From: Cymbidium sinense
Taxonomy: Eukaryota > Streptophyta > Magnoliopsida > Asparagales > Orchidaceae
Assembly (NCBI GenBank): GCA_021442155.1
Contig: CM038215.1
Span: 207,074,982 to 207,138,981 of the forward strand
DNA: 64,000 nt
Direction: 5' to 3'
Of this stretch, positions 49,985-63,600 are shown piece by piece. The translations under genes and the position numbers were made by a program. The notes beneath the pieces are model-generated. The model was not told where the DNA came from and ran no database searches. It worked only from the letters and a program-made list of their open reading frames with translations. The stretch's first letter is position 1. Each line of letters opens with the position of its first letter.

Positions 49985-51050
49985 TTGATATGTCATCACT
50001 TGACTCTTCTGAATCTAAATTTATCCATAATATATATATATATATAAGCTTTCTATTGTCTAGCTTTTCTTCTTTTCAACCTCATTTTCTTTCTTAGGAT
50101 TTTGACAAGTAATTTGTGGGCATTATCCCCTTACTTGTTCAAGCTTTTTGTAATTGTAGCAAATTATGCCTTCACCTACATTAAGTTTTTTAGTATGGAA
50201 TTTATCAACTTTAGATTTTCTACACCTTAAAATTTTCTTTCTAAGCATGCTCCCCAATCTTTTTGAAAGCATAGCTACTTCATCACTATCCACTTGAAAC
50301 TTGAGTTTATGTTTTCACTTTTATCTTCTACTTGCAAAGCATTAATTTTCTCTTTCTATTTCTTTTGGGAAACAACATTCAGCTCCCTTTATGCTAACAC
50401 CTATTCATGTGCTATCAAAGAATCAAATACCTGACAAGTGGATATGTAATTAAGTCTTTAGTTTCACTTATGGTAATTACCTTAACATCCCATTCTTCTG
50501 GAAGACATCTTAAGATTTTGTAAACTAAATATTGATTTTTATACTTCCTTCTAAGAGAATGCAACACATTTATTATTTTCATAAAGCAAGTGTACTTATC
50601 CTAAATTGTTTTAACAAGTAACATATTGAACAGTTCATATTCATGCACAAGTCTATTTATGTGGGCATCCTTAACTTTATTTGTTCTCTTATAAGTGATT
50701 AACTTATCAAAAAAATTATGTAATCATCAAGAGTAAAGCACAATAAAAATGATTACATGTTTTGCATTTAACTCATCCAATTCTTTTTCATGCAAAGTCC
50801 AATCATCAAAATAATTTTCAACAATTTGAACATTTATCTATATTGTAGGTGTGTGACATTGATGTGTTAACATGTGCCACATATGAGCATCCTAGCCATG
50901 AAAAAAAGTACTAATGTGATTTTTTTTAGTAATCAAAAGGGACATTATCAAGCAAAGGTGGTCTATGTGTGGATTTTCCTTCTGGAATTACACCCTTAAG
51001 AAAACTTTATGCCATAGAAATCTACTTAGAGATGTAAAGCTACGAAAATG
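49985..51050 (-). pseudogene. SIRE-type Ty1-copia gag remnant (copy IV)
   Basis: Same layout as copy III on the minus strand. The KILRCLPEEWDVKV segment at about 50480-50522 is intact, including the Trp that is a stop in copy III. A zinc knuckle at about 50090-50180 reads CYNYKK, with its second Cys changed to Tyr. Stops and frameshifts elsewhere make it non-functional. Its primer site and LTR lie immediately above. Confidence 0.8.
50029..50046. repeat. (TA)n microsatellite
   Basis: A run of TA dinucleotides inside the decayed gag of SIRE copy IV. Confidence 0.9.
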
Positions 51051-51056
51051 AGTCAA

Positions 51057-51071
51057 GACTCTAATACTAAC
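51057..51071 (-). promoter_or_regulatory. Primer binding site, decayed tRNA-iMet type (copy IV)
   Basis: The minus strand reads GTTAGTATTAGAGTC. Compared with the canonical TTGGTATCAGAGCC, most of the differences are C-to-T or G-to-A. Confidence 0.8.
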
Positions 51072-53095
51072 TGTTAAGAGGCTATGGCACCAAAGAACGG
51101 GTTGAATTGGGTATTTAATAAAAAACTTTACAATACAAAAATTAATTATAAAAGAGAGTAAACAATTTTTAATGAAAGGGTGAAGCAAACAACTAATTTA
51201 ACAAAAAAGTAAAGTGCAAAAAAAAATGACAGGAGGCATCGAGATTTTATGTGGTTCAGCCTAACACAAAAAACTAGCCTACATCCATCCCTAGTCATCC
51301 TCATTAAGAATTTACTAACCAAAATAAGATTACAACCAATCTCCCATACGTTTTTGCACTGGGCAAGTGTAACTCTAACATTATACTTTCCTACATCGGG
51401 CAAGTACAAATGCACAATAAGTTCAAGAGAACAAAAAAAGAAAACATACAATTTTAATATTTAACTCACAAATTTAAAAATAATTTTGCACTCAAACTCA
51501 CTAAATAATATTAAAACAAATAAAAAAAAGAAAGCTCAAGCTTATATGTTATATGTTTAATAAAAATTTTAAGGTAATAATATGAATTTAAAAATATTCT
51601 TAACACAAAATAAAAGAATAACTTTTAAAACACTTGCACAAAGTGGATGACAAAGATTGTAGATTTAAAAATTATGAAAACCAGTATTTGTCAAAACCTT
51701 AAAGAGATGATTTCAATTCAATCAAACCAAAAAAAAACCTTTTAAAGAGATGATTTCAATTCAATCAAACCAAAAAAACCTTTTAAATCACTTGAAGAAG
51801 AATGAAAAGAGGCTAGAGAGAAACTTTAACTATAAAGCACATAATTTTTTTTTATCTAAATCAAACCAATAAAACCAATTATTCGAAAGATTAAAATGAA
51901 ATAAATACTCTTATTGAAGTCCTTGTGTATATGAGCAATGAAATCAATCACTTGATGTGAACTTCTCAAGGATTGAAAATTTTGAAGATGATCTCCACTT
52001 GGATATAGTTGAAGTTGAGAAGAAAGGAGATGAACTTAAGAATTTGAACTCTAAGTAATTTTCAAGATGGTTCTCAGCCAAGGGTGGAAGCAATCAAGAG
52101 AAGATGGATTTTTCACTTTGATTTCAAAGGACACTCGAAAAAATCAATTTGTAAGGGTTCAAACTAATTGGAGAGAAGCAAGAGAGAAATAATCTTGGAG
52201 CACACCTCTTTAAATAAGCCCTAGGTCCTCAGGCTTTTGGCCAAAGAAAGAGAGAATAGAGAAGGAAAAGGTGAGAAGGAAAATTTATAAGGAAGATTTT
52301 TGATTTTGAACAATTAAGCACATGCAAATAATATGAAGTAATTTAAATTTTAATGCATGGTGGATCAGCTAATCAAGAGAGTAAAGAGAGGGAGAGATCA
52401 CTTAGATAATTAAGCAATCTCATGACAACTAATATTCATGTAGGATTTGGTAAAGCAAATGAAATCAAGAGGGAAAATCAATTAAGGCAATATTTTGATT
52501 TCAAATAATCAATCACATGACAATAGCATGAATCTTATTCAAATTATAATAAGTGTGATTGGTATAGGCTAAGAAGAGGGACAAAAAATATTGCAGTTAA
52601 TATAAATGAATCAAATCCATTAAGGGAAATAAACAATCAAGGAAAGGATTTGAATTAATTCAAAATAAATTGAATTTGAATTTTTCAAAAGCATGGGAGG
52701 GCCAAAAAAATTCCTAAAGAGATTCAATCATGATCTATGCAAATAATATGAGAGGACAATTAACAGAATTTTTTGAACTAAAGAAGGAAAGATTCATGAA
52801 TAAAATCTAATAAACTAAATTAAGTAAGCATTAATGGTTTTTTACCAGTGCTCTTTCATACATAGATCAAATTTCAATCAATGCAATTAATCACATGTAA
52901 ATCATGAAAAATAAAATTAAAAAAGCTTTTTGAAATATTTACATAATTTAAGTCAATTAGTTTTAAATAAGAGGGGCAGACCTACCATGTTTCTTAAATA
53001 GAAAAATCAAAAATAGAAAATTCATTTAATTTAAAATCAATTATTTTGAATTTGAATCAACCTAAATTAATTAAAATATATTCACCAAGAACTAT
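51072..53095 (-). mobile_element. SIRE-type 5' LTR, about 2 kb (copy IV)
   Basis: It starts (plus sense) TGTTAAGAGGCTATGGCACC, contains the shared TTTTATGTGGTTCAGCC block at 51243, and then the AT-rich region typical of this LTR. A 43-bp near-identical tandem duplication (AAAGAGATGATTTCAATTCA at 51701 and 51744) lies inside. The LTR stops matching its relatives near 53095, so its U3 start is missing or overwritten. Confidence 0.75.
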
Positions 53096-54221
53096 TTCGG
53101 TTCAGTATATTTTAAGATTGGGATAGTAATGATGATCTTATTTTTCTTACCGGAGCTTTGGGAAAGTAAATTTAAAGTGGCAGTCTTTCTAGAATTGTTG
53201 ATGGAAAGTCTTCTAATCCTTCACTTTGTGGTGAATTCAAAGCAAGTTTCCCACTTCAAGTCCTCGACTCCCTTAACTTAATTCAAGCTATAGATTGACC
53301 TATTATAATTTGATCAAATAGTTGTGGTAAATTGTTTTTATTTCCCTTATAAGCTTGGAAAGAGTGGATTGATCGGGAATGAATGTGAAGTGGTGAGACC
53401 ATAATAGAGTTTGTTATAACCATTAAATGATCTTAACCATTTTGGTTTGGTTTATTTTTTTTATTTGTTATGTATGTTTGCATTATATAATACTATTAAT
53501 TATTTATTATAATTTAAGGAACCAAAAGGTTCTTCACTTTATTATGATTTGGAGCACATAAAAAAAGCATTTTGATGAACATTTAGGCTAATTCTAGTAG
53601 TTAATTCAATGTAATCAATATATTTTCTGAAATAATGTTTAGCATATTTGATTAACACTAGATTTATTTTAGTTAAAATGATCGATCATTTTAATTATAA
53701 TTAGACTTAACTCAAATAAGAATGTTTTGTTAAAGTCTTGATGAAACTTAGGTTTATTAAGTTTATCTAAGATTAGTTAAGCTTGATTTAGATAGTTCAA
53801 ATTCTTCATTAAGGCTTTGGACATCACTTATTCAAATTTCAATCTCAATTGGATGTCATTTGTTTGATTTAACTCAATATGATTCTTAGTTAGTCATTAA
53901 TGAGTCGATATGTCAATTAAACTGATTCTAAGTTGATTAGACATACATTTTATTTGAGTGATTTATTAGAGTTATCAAGAATCTCTTTTTTACCAAATTT
54001 AGATTTTAAATATTTATGTTTTGATGAGTTTTGACCAAAATGATCTTAATAGGTTATAACTGAGTTGAAACATCATTTAATTTATTAAATTAGATAATGA
54101 ACTATTTAATTTATCTTAAACTTGATTTGGTTTAAAATTGATTTTGATAGCTTATCAAATTTATTACCAAATATAAACTTCCACCTCATTCCAGAAATGA
54201 GGTCAACAAGTGGACACTTCA
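53096..54221 (-). mobile_element. Possible inverted family L 5' fragment
   Basis: On the minus strand it begins TGTTGACCTCATTT at 54221 with an adjacent hairpin (CCTCATT...AATGAGG), like the start of copy gamma at 57756. The following text, rich in AAACCAAAT and TTGATT words, resembles the array region of family L but is too decayed for a firm match. The part at 53096-53400 is unassigned. Confidence 0.35.
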
Positions 54222-54229
54222 TATGTATT

Positions 54230-56170
54230 GTGGACTAACATTTAAAATTTAGGTATATCATTTAAACTAAGGATGATGGTCCTTCTTGGTGATAAGCCAT
54301 GGGATTATTGTAATAAAGTTAAAACTAGCAGCATTTATTTGTAGGAGTTATTTTCCTAAGTCCCTATGTATTACCCATTAGGATATGTGGACTTGGTAGC
54401 CGTTAGTGCTAAGCTCAAATGTTTGAGATATACTTACTTGAGTGTATGTTTGTTCTACTGACCTTTATTTTGCATGCTTTATTTAAAATTTAAAATATCA
54501 CTTTATACTAGAATTAGGATAGGATCTATGGGGTTTAGAATAACATGAATGGACTATTTAAGTTGATGATCCCTTGTGAAGTTTAATGGAGTCCCTAAAG
54601 AAAGAGACCGTCTAAAAAAAGGAAAGTTTGAAGACCCCTATGGATCAGTCTTAGTTTTAGGTCAGGTTATATGATGGCAGAACTTGACTCATTTTTCTCT
54701 TTCTTGTGAGGTGTGTAGTAGAATCTGATCACACCAGCTTTTCACTGGTATAACTATTTGATTTCTTTGGTGTGCTTACTTTATTTGTGCACTTGAGCAT
54801 CATATTTTTCATGGGTTTCTTTTATAACTCTATGACGAGTTTGAATTATTATGGAATCCTGGTTTATATGATAAGCTCTTAGGATAAAATTAATTTTTCT
54901 ATCTAACATAATTGAATAACTCAAACTTAAAGCTAACAAACTCATAACTTCTCATAATTAAAGCCTTTAGATTAAACAACAAAAATAATAAGAATCATCT
55001 AGAAATGAAAAATCTTGATTTCATATTTCTTTTCCAATTCATGAATTAGACCCTTCTCCCATTACACATAAAGGGGTATTTGACCGTTGAGGATGACCAC
55101 CTTTCCTAGGAGATTTATACCTTCTCTTTAGATTTATCTAATGATTACTTCTAATTATATCTCATTATAAGCATGATTGTATACTCACAGCTTTTAAAAT
55201 AAATTCAAGTGTCATAAAAATTCATAAAATGTTAATGTTATTGTATTAGTTAGATGCATAACAAACCATTCATAATCTTAGCTTTAGCGAGTGAGTCTAG
55301 GCTCTTATGTTATTTCTTAATTTAGTAATAACATAAACCATCTTATATTTCATATGACTAGTGTCATGATTTTAAAGTGTAAGAGGTGCTAACTTGCAAC
55401 CCTACTAGGCAATTTATAAGTATAATAGTTGGGATGGTTCTTACTCTTTGGTGGGATATAACCAATACTTCTTAATTTTTCATTCATTAGACAAGGTCAA
55501 GCTTTTCGCCCATTTCATAAGCACCTTTAGTTACAAAATTTGAGGTATCTTGTTTGTCTTTTGCTACAAGGATAAGTTTTCACTTCTTAGGCTTTTCTAC
55601 AGTCTTGTGATGTTGAAATATAAGTCCTAGCATTTTAATAAAATGTTAGCTCAAAATAAAATAAATCTCATATTTAAAGCTATAAAGCCCAAATATAAAA
55701 TAAGTTGAAGTGCTTACAAGGATTCCTATTATAGAAATACTTTCTACTTTTTATGAAGTAAAATAAAAAAAACTTTTCTATTTATTTTATCCCATTCGCC
55801 TTCCATATTTAGTATTTTTGAAATCAAACTTTGAAATTCTATAGAGATAAAAGTAAACTTTTTAATTGAGAGTTTTCTTAGGAGACTTTTCCTCTCTTAA
55901 GATGCAATTAACTATAAGGGCTTGCCCTTCAAAAGAACTTGCAACATAAATAAAATAAACTCTATTCTACCTTCATTCAAGTAGTTCAAAGAAATAATAT
56001 TTAGTACATATAGACTTATCAACCTCAATAGTTCTTATTAAGTGATTAAATCTATCGTAGGGTGATATTTCTACATTCCAATGTAGTATATTATTCTTTG
56101 ATTTCATATCTGATCAACTAAATAATAACCCTTAAGGTCTGCATGGTGCCTAATTAAAAACTCCATAAGG
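54230..56170 (+). mobile_element. Family L fragment, copy delta (3' part)
   Basis: It aligns with about 39600-41620 of copy alpha: the GGATATGTGGACTTGGTAGCC block at about 54390, the decayed GGCAGAACTTGACTC block at about 54676, GACTAGTGTCATGATTTTAA at about 55365 and the tail at about 56110-56165. CpG-containing words of alpha appear here as TpG or CpA, so this is an old copy. Confidence 0.65.
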
Positions 56171-56179
56171 TTTAGGTCT

Positions 56180-56444
56180 TGGTTTAATTGGATTAGATTT
56201 AGTAATAGGGTTCATTTGGCATAATATAGTTTTGGTTTGGGAGTGCTAAGAGTTATTTAGGATATAAAGTATTTAAGTGGGACCCACTAGCCTAATGTAG
56301 CTAAACTTTTTAGTTTTGTTTTTATATCCCCTTAATCACTAAGAGTTTCTTAAGACTTTAGGTGAAAAATAATCTATTACTAAGATAGCATTTTAGGGAC
56401 TAAAGAGAAGAATATGTGTTAACATTACTCAAAGTGAGGTCAAC
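56180..56444 (-). mobile_element. Family L 5' end fragment, inverted
   Basis: The minus strand starts TGTTGACCTCACTTT at 56444 and then has AGTCTTAAGAAACTC and TAGTGATTAAG. These correspond to AGTCTTAAGACACTT and TAGTGATTAGG in copy gamma near 57833. The match is short (about 150 bp) but ordered. Confidence 0.5.
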
Positions 56445-56859
56445 AAATAAACCCCCAATAAGTGTGGTGGACAGAGGGAAGAACACCACGCATATTAGTA
56501 TTGACCAAACAAGGCAATTAAATGTTGAGATTATAAGTGATAGTTTTTGTAGAGACTTTATAGATCTGATTAAATTCGGTTTGTAATTTAGAAGTTTAAG
56601 TTTCAAATTTTGATGTAACTGATTTTAAAATGTTAGATTAGGTTTTGACCAAAAGCTTAGAGACTCATGATTTGAATCTACTAAAGCCCAAGTTAGAAGA
56701 ATAAATAAGAACTTCTTAATGATAAGTCATCCAAAATTTGAGGGAAGATTATGCTAAGAGGGTTATAAATGACATGGTCTTGCCTAGGATTATTGATCTT
56801 AAGGAATTATATGATGAGGTTTAGGTATACTAAGAAAGGGGTCTAATGATTCTAACCTA

Positions 56860-57440
56860 GAACACTTAAAGATTTGTTTGGACTCTATCAATGTGTGAAG
56901 ACAAAATAAAAAAGAGGATAAAATGGCTTACTCTATTTAGGTTTACTAGCCGAAGGAATAGCCTACTGAATCAACTATGGGTTAGTGATTACCCAAACTA
57001 AGGAATTGCTACTAACAAAGGGATTGAGATGGCTTAATCCTAACTTCAATAATCTGGCCACTCAGAGAAGGCCATTATGTCTTAAATCCTAACCTTAGGT
57101 AGCTTGGGTTATGATTAGATGGAGTCATAGAGAATTAATTCAACTAGAATTACCTAAGAATTATTTTAACCCTATCAATTTGTGATGATTAAACTAAGAA
57201 AGGGCTTGAATGGCTTAATCCATCCTAGATTTTCTAAAAAAAGAGATAACCTACACTATGGTTTAGGGGCTACCCAACCTAAAAGATTAGTACTAACAAA
57301 GAGGTCAGGATGGCTTAATCCTAACTTCAATAGCCTAGCTAAGTTAGCTTAGGTCATAACTAGATGAGATCGTAGGGACTTAATCAAATCAAAAAGCACT
57401 AAAGTTTGTTTTAACCCTTAGGTTGTAATAACTAAACTAA
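56860..57440. repeat. 281-bp tandem repeat, about two copies
   Basis: ACTAACAAAGGGATTGAGAT at 57011 recurs as ACTAACAAAGAGGTCAGGAT at 57292, both followed by GGCTTAATCCTAACTTCAAT. Upstream words (CTATCAAT, GAATAGCCTAC/GATAACCTAC, GGCTTA) repeat at the same spacing. A third, partial unit starts at about 57410. Confidence 0.7.
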
Positions 57441-57700
57441 GGCCTTGTTTGATTAAGCTTTTGATGTTTAAAAGCTATTTTAAAAGTTAACTTCAAGATA
57501 ATAGTTTTTAAAAGTAGCTATAGCGCTAAAGTTTAAAAAATCATTTGAATAGCCAAAAAAAAGCTTCTTAACCCCCAAAAAAAAACTTGTAACAATTTCA
57601 TATACAAGCAAGTTTTAAGCTTAAAAATAAATAAATACCCATTTTTTAAAATTAATGTTCACAAAATATAATTATAGTACTTCGATGAAACCAGCAATTT
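57441..57700 (+). mobile_element. Truncated Tourist-like MITE (one end)
   Basis: TAA followed by GGCCTTGTTTGATTAAGCTT is the typical terminus and target of PIF/Harbinger MITEs in plants. The interior is rich in AAAAGC and AAGCTT words. I find no matching inverted end before 57756, so only one end seems to survive. Confidence 0.5.
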
Positions 57701-60451
57701 TTATATCATAAAACATTCCAATATTTAGGAATTTAACGTATTATTAGGTATATGTTGACCTCACTTTTAAAGTGAGCTTTCAACTTCTTCATCTTAGACA
57801 TAGGACTCCTCTAGACACTAAGAGTTCATTAGTCTTAAGACACTTCTAGTGATTAGGTGAACACTTAACCTAACCCTAGAGACTTAGAAGAGTTAGCCAT
57901 AGGAATAGATTATGCCTTAGGGGTATTAGGAGGACTTGCTTACCCTATAGCTTGAACCCAATCCTTGCTTCCTTCTTTCAAACTAAACTTCAAATTCAAA
58001 TGTTAAATCAATTCCAACTCAATTGATTTTATCAAATCATAAATTAATTCTAAAATCTAAATCATGAATCAATTCCAAATGATTGAAACCCATGATCAAT
58101 TCCAAATCCAAAATCTTTCCTGAGTCATTTTGATTTCATTATATGGACTTAGCTCAAATCAAATCCAAATCACTCCAAACTCAAAATATTTTCTTATAAC
58201 CCATTTATATTGACAAATATAAATGATATATAAATTCAAATAATCAAAACTAAATTCAAAACTCAAGTCCAAATCCAACTTAAATCCAACTTATATCCTT
58301 TAAGCCAATTTCTTGGACTTAGCCAAATCATTCTCAAATCAATCCAAACCCTTGGATTTTCTCTTCAAACAATTACTTCTTCAATCACATACCCAAATAT
58401 AAACATAAACTTCAATCATCAAACCAAAATCAAACCCATGTTCATTCTTTGAACTTGAAATTGTCAAATGAACCAAAACCCATTTGACTCCAAATCACTT
58501 GCAATTGGATTTATATTTCCATCACAAGTCTATATGTGAGTTCAACCAAACTTGAATCAAGCCTTGATCCAGGCAATTGACCCACTTAGGCTCACTTGAT
58601 CCAAAGTGACCTAAAGGACTTTTTTGAGCCAAATTCTAATCCAACCCAAATTGGATTGAACAAAGCTCATCTAAGCCTCACATTGTGAGCAACAATCATC
58701 CTAGGATAATCAATCACTCAAATTAGGTCAAACTAAGTCAAACTTAGTCTTTGACTAAGTCAATAGTTAGCCTAAATGTCAAATTGATTGAAACCATTGA
58801 TCTAAATCAATACATAATCAGTGATTGAACTTGACCAAGCCATCAATTGAGTCAAATCAAGCTTAATTTGCCACTTGATCTAAGTTGACCCAAGTTGACC
58901 TAAAATGTCAAAATGGGTCAAATCTTGATCTAAGCCAAACTGATTGCAACCAATGGGTTAATTTCATTCTAAATTGATTGTTGAACTTGACCAAAGCTTC
59001 AATTGGCCAACTAGACCCAACCTAGCCCAATTTACCATGAACCTAACTTGACCTAAAAGGTCAAATCAATTTGAAATAAAAACAAACTAAAATTGATTGA
59101 AACCAAAGCTTACAATACCTTTCAAATGATCAACCAAGCCTAAACCAACCCATGACCTAACCCAATTGGGTCAAATGGGTCAAATTGGTCAACTTGACCC
59201 ATTTGACCTAAATGAACCAAAATCAAATCTAAACTAAATTGAACCAAACCAATAATACCCATAGGCTCCAAATGATGATTTGAACTTGACCTAACCCATG
59301 GTTTGACCCAATTTGACCAATTGGTCAACCTAACCCAATTTGACCCAACTTGACCTAAATGGGTTAAATTGAATTAATTCCAAATCACTTGAAATTTGGC
59401 CCAACCCATTTTTAAACCATTTCAAATCTGCCCAAATAAAAATCATATCCAAATGACCATTTTACCCTTAGGTCAAAGGGTATCCTATGACCAAATTCAC
59501 TTAAAATTTGATCATTTCTTTCTCAAGGCCACTTGCCATCCTCCTAGTGGTCCACATGGGCACCAAGCGAGGTGGTGAACATGACCCAATGAGCTTGGGT
59601 CGGCCATGATTCAAGCCAAGGCCAAACCAACCCTCCAATGAAAATTAAACACTTGGATCACCTAATGCACTCACCTAGCACATGGGCATCCACTCTCCTT
59701 CCCTCCACTACCTAAAACGACTCACATGGGATGGTTGGCATCCCAAACTGATAAACCAATCTCACTCATTAATCAAAAATGGAAAAAGTACTCTTCACCA
59801 TCCAATCCAAGGAGAGGGAGATATACTCCCCCTCATTCCCACTCAAACCAAAAGAACTCATTTCCATAGAGCTAAGGAGACTCAATCAAAGCCTCCCTAA
59901 ACTTTTCCAAGCCCTTCCCAAGCTCCATTGATTTCCCATTCTCGGTTTCACTCAAAGTCAAAATAGGGGAGATCAGTCCCGAGCTCAACTCATCCAATTC
60001 TCCATCAAAACCAAATTAACCTTGCAAGCACTATTAGTGGACTTCATCAAGCTCAACCAAGTTGTTTCCCAAGTCTCCGAGCCATGAGAAGCATCAGCTT
60101 GATTGAAGCCGATCGCCATTGAAGGGGAGCTTGGTCAACCGAACCATCCACTTCAAATCAAGATCCAATACCTTCAACAAGGCTTTATCTCTATTAGACG
60201 AGGCTACCTCCTCCATTAGAAGCGCTGGTGATAGCCTCTGATAAGATTATTGCTCAAAACCTTAGCCATAGGAAAAATTGCTTGGTCTTTTTTGAAGGAA
60301 AGTGTCATCCCTTGAGATCTTGACCGTTGGATGTGCATCTCCCTCCTTCTGAAGGTGTGGGATCATTTTGATCCCAATCTGAGCTTGGGTGAGCTCAAAT
60401 TGAATGGGGAGAGACGAATGGTTCTCTCACAAAGGAGAAAGATCACATGTT

Positions 60452-60477
60452 GTCCATTCCGCATGATTGGAATGGAC
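60452..60477. promoter_or_regulatory. Conserved hairpin in family L, copy gamma
   Basis: GTCCATTCC and GGAATGGAC form a perfect 9-bp stem with an 8-base loop. It lies at the equivalent position to 37035-37064 in copy alpha. Confidence 0.6.
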
Positions 60478-60590
60478 GGCTATGATTAGATTGCGATATA
60501 TCCCTTTTGGTTTAAGCCTAAACTATAGGATTAATCCTAGCCATCTGATCTTAGATCGGATGGCCCGTAGAGAAAGCACGTCCACCGTCG

Positions 60591-60674
60591 GCTGACTCAG
60601 CAGATGAATGTGATAACTTAAATAACCTATTACGTCGTATCACGTGGAAAGCGTGATGCATCAGCTGCCACGTG
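60591..60674. promoter_or_regulatory. bZIP-type palindromes: GCTGACTCAGC and two CACGTG
   Basis: GCTGACTCAGC at 60591-60601, CACGTG at 60641-60646 followed by GAAAG as in copy alpha, and a second CACGTG within GCCACGTGGC at 60668-60675. Confidence 0.5.
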
Positions 60675-63600
60675 GCCCGACGGGGTTATGGGGTTTAATT
60701 AGCTCTAATTAATCTAATTTTAATGATGAAACTTCTTAAATTCATAACTAATTATAGAAAAATCCAAAAAATGCAAACTCTAGCTCATTTTAAAGATAAC
60801 TCAAAGGAGAATAATATAAAATTTAAATAAATTTATTTTAAACAATAATTTTCACTCAATTTAGGTTTTATTAGAAATATAATTAGACTAATTATTTCTT
60901 AATTACTTCAATAATTAATTCCAAACTTCCTAAGGTTGATTAGTGGGATGACCTCTGCCTCTCATTATTTTCTTCAAATTTATTATTGGATTAATTAGGG
61001 GAATTATTTATTTCATCCTTAATCCCTCTCTTAATTAATTAAATGATTAATTAACATGATAATCAGTGATAAATGTATTAATTAAGCTTGCTAATCATCA
61101 TGAAACAGTGAATGGACTTAGGAACTGAGATTAGAATTTATTTTCCAATCTTTTCCCCTAAGTTTATTTCATTTGGATAAAAACTTAATTAATTTGCAAA
61201 TTAATTAATGGATTAATCACATGATTAACTAATTCAATTAATAAAATTCAAAACTAAATTATTCCAGAACTTAATTATCCAATTCTTGGGTAGATTCTTA
61301 GGTGTTCAATAACCTAAGAGAACTTCAAAGAAAATTATAGTCAAACAACATGTATAGAATGGTTATGAAAGTACTTAATTAAATCCTTTAACTTAATTAA
61401 TCAATAATTGTAAGCCAATTGCATTAGGCCCCTTTATTTCCTAGGTGCATTGTTGATTTAATTTTCATGTGGTTGCATATCATATGTTGGCTCATAATTG
61501 CTTGGTTAATTATGTTAAAGTGGTATAGGTAAGGGGTAATTAATGGATTTAACTCATACCTTAACCTAAACAAAACATAAAATCAACCTAATTGTTCTAA
61601 AATTAAAGTAAACCAACTCACACATGGGGGAAATGGGTTAGGACCAGCAAAACCTTTTCACATTTCTAAGTCAAATCAAATTCAAAAAAAAAATCTCCTT
61701 AAAGAATTTTGATTCATTTTAAATGATCTTATTTTATAGGATTGTCTTTAGAAATTAATTAGGGTGAATGAAGTCATATGCTTACATTCCTTTATTTCTT
61801 TCCAAGCATGCTAAATATTATTTTTCATATGAAATCATGCATTTATTTCTTTTGAAAAATCAATTAAATAAAATACTTCCTTTTATGTCAAATTGCATGT
61901 GTTGGCTAAAATTAAGAATATGAGTGGCTATTATCACTATTAAATCGAAAATTATTTTTAAAACCTATAAATCAAAGATTATGAATGAAGTGATGCTACT
62001 TATAAATACTTATAAGCTTGAATGTGATTATAGCATAAGATATGCTTTAACTTGAAGTTCTCTTCTCTTCTCTTAACAAAGATTTGAATAGGATTTGCAA
62101 AGTTTATGGTTCATTTGATAGTAAGTGTTTTGAAATTTGCATTATTTTAATACATGTGGATGTGCATTATTTTAATGGATGAAGAATCCATCTTTTCTAC
62201 ATAATAAAGAATTTCATTCATGAAATATCCAAATTTTTAAATCATATCTCTTAGCATTCATCATCAAAGTGTGTTGAAATTTGCATTGCATGTATAGGTA
62301 TTCTTAAGATTATTCATATGCATAGTATACATGGTGGAAAGAAATAAATGGGTGTGTGTTATGTGATAGTAATCCACCTTTACTAATCCTAAGATGCTTT
62401 TCTTATTAAATGGGGCTATTTAGAGAAAATCTAAACTTAGGGTTAATTAAACCACATAATAAAACATTCATTAAAGAAAATTCATTAATCAATCTACCTT
62501 AGAAATGTTTTAAAGTAGGGATGAAAGAGAAGTTTTCTTCTCTTCATAACATTTAGTAATTAAGTGTAGGTTCATTCAATCCAAATCAAATCATCAACAA
62601 AAATTGATAAATCAACTAAATCACTTGAAATGAAACCACCCTCTAAATTGAATCTTTTATACTTAGAAAATTTCAACCTTAAAGCCTAGCTAAGACATAC
62701 CACACAGGCCTTAAATGACACACACATTAGGCTAAGTCACCATTTCTCGCTCTATGTTAGCGTGGTGCATGGTTTGATGCCTGATTTTATTTTGTGAAGT
62801 AATATTTTAGACTGGATGTTAAGGTGCGCATGCGTAGATTGGATGATAAGACAATGTTAGCCTAATCATATTTTCTACAGGGTTGTGCTTAAGGGGAACT
62901 GTAATAAAAATATAAATGATTTTGCTGTGCAGGTTACTTGTACCCCTAAGCATAACCAAATTAGGACAGGTGGACTTGGTTACCCATGTGTGGGGTGCTA
63001 AGTCCAAATTATTCATATAACTGCTTAAGTTGTGTGGTATGTTTATCTAATTTCTATTTTGCATGTTTATTTAAATTTATCTTTCCCATTTTTGATGTAA
63101 ATATTACAATTAAGATTTAGAATGAATGTTATGGGAGATTAGGATGAACATTAGTTATAAGAACATGTCTTATATACCATGTGAACCTTGGAGCAAACTA
63201 CATCCTAAGTCAAACCAAAAGAAAGAAAGAAATGAAGAAAGGAAGAAATGAAGAATGAAGAATGAAGACCTTCATAACATGAATTCTTTCTAATTGTAAT
63301 TATTCATTTATAATCCAGGTTGCATAAGGGTAGAGCTCAGCTATCCACATTTCTTTTCGAGTTGTGCGGCGATACCCAACCACATCGGCCTTGTATACTT
63401 TTGCGCTAATTTTATAAATTGAATGATATTTTGTTTATTATTACGCAATTAGAATGTCATGATTTTCCTAGTTTCTTAATTTCTTGATGGTTGTTGAATG
63501 GCCTGGATGTGATTAGACTCTTAGGAAAATAAATAAATTTTATATCCAATTAATCAACTCAAAATTAAATTAAATAACTCATAACCTCACCTAAATCCTA

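Noticed and set aside
59140..59900. Open frames in the copy gamma array and leader
   Set aside because: Same repeat-derived texture as in copy alpha, with no conserved frame between the two copies.
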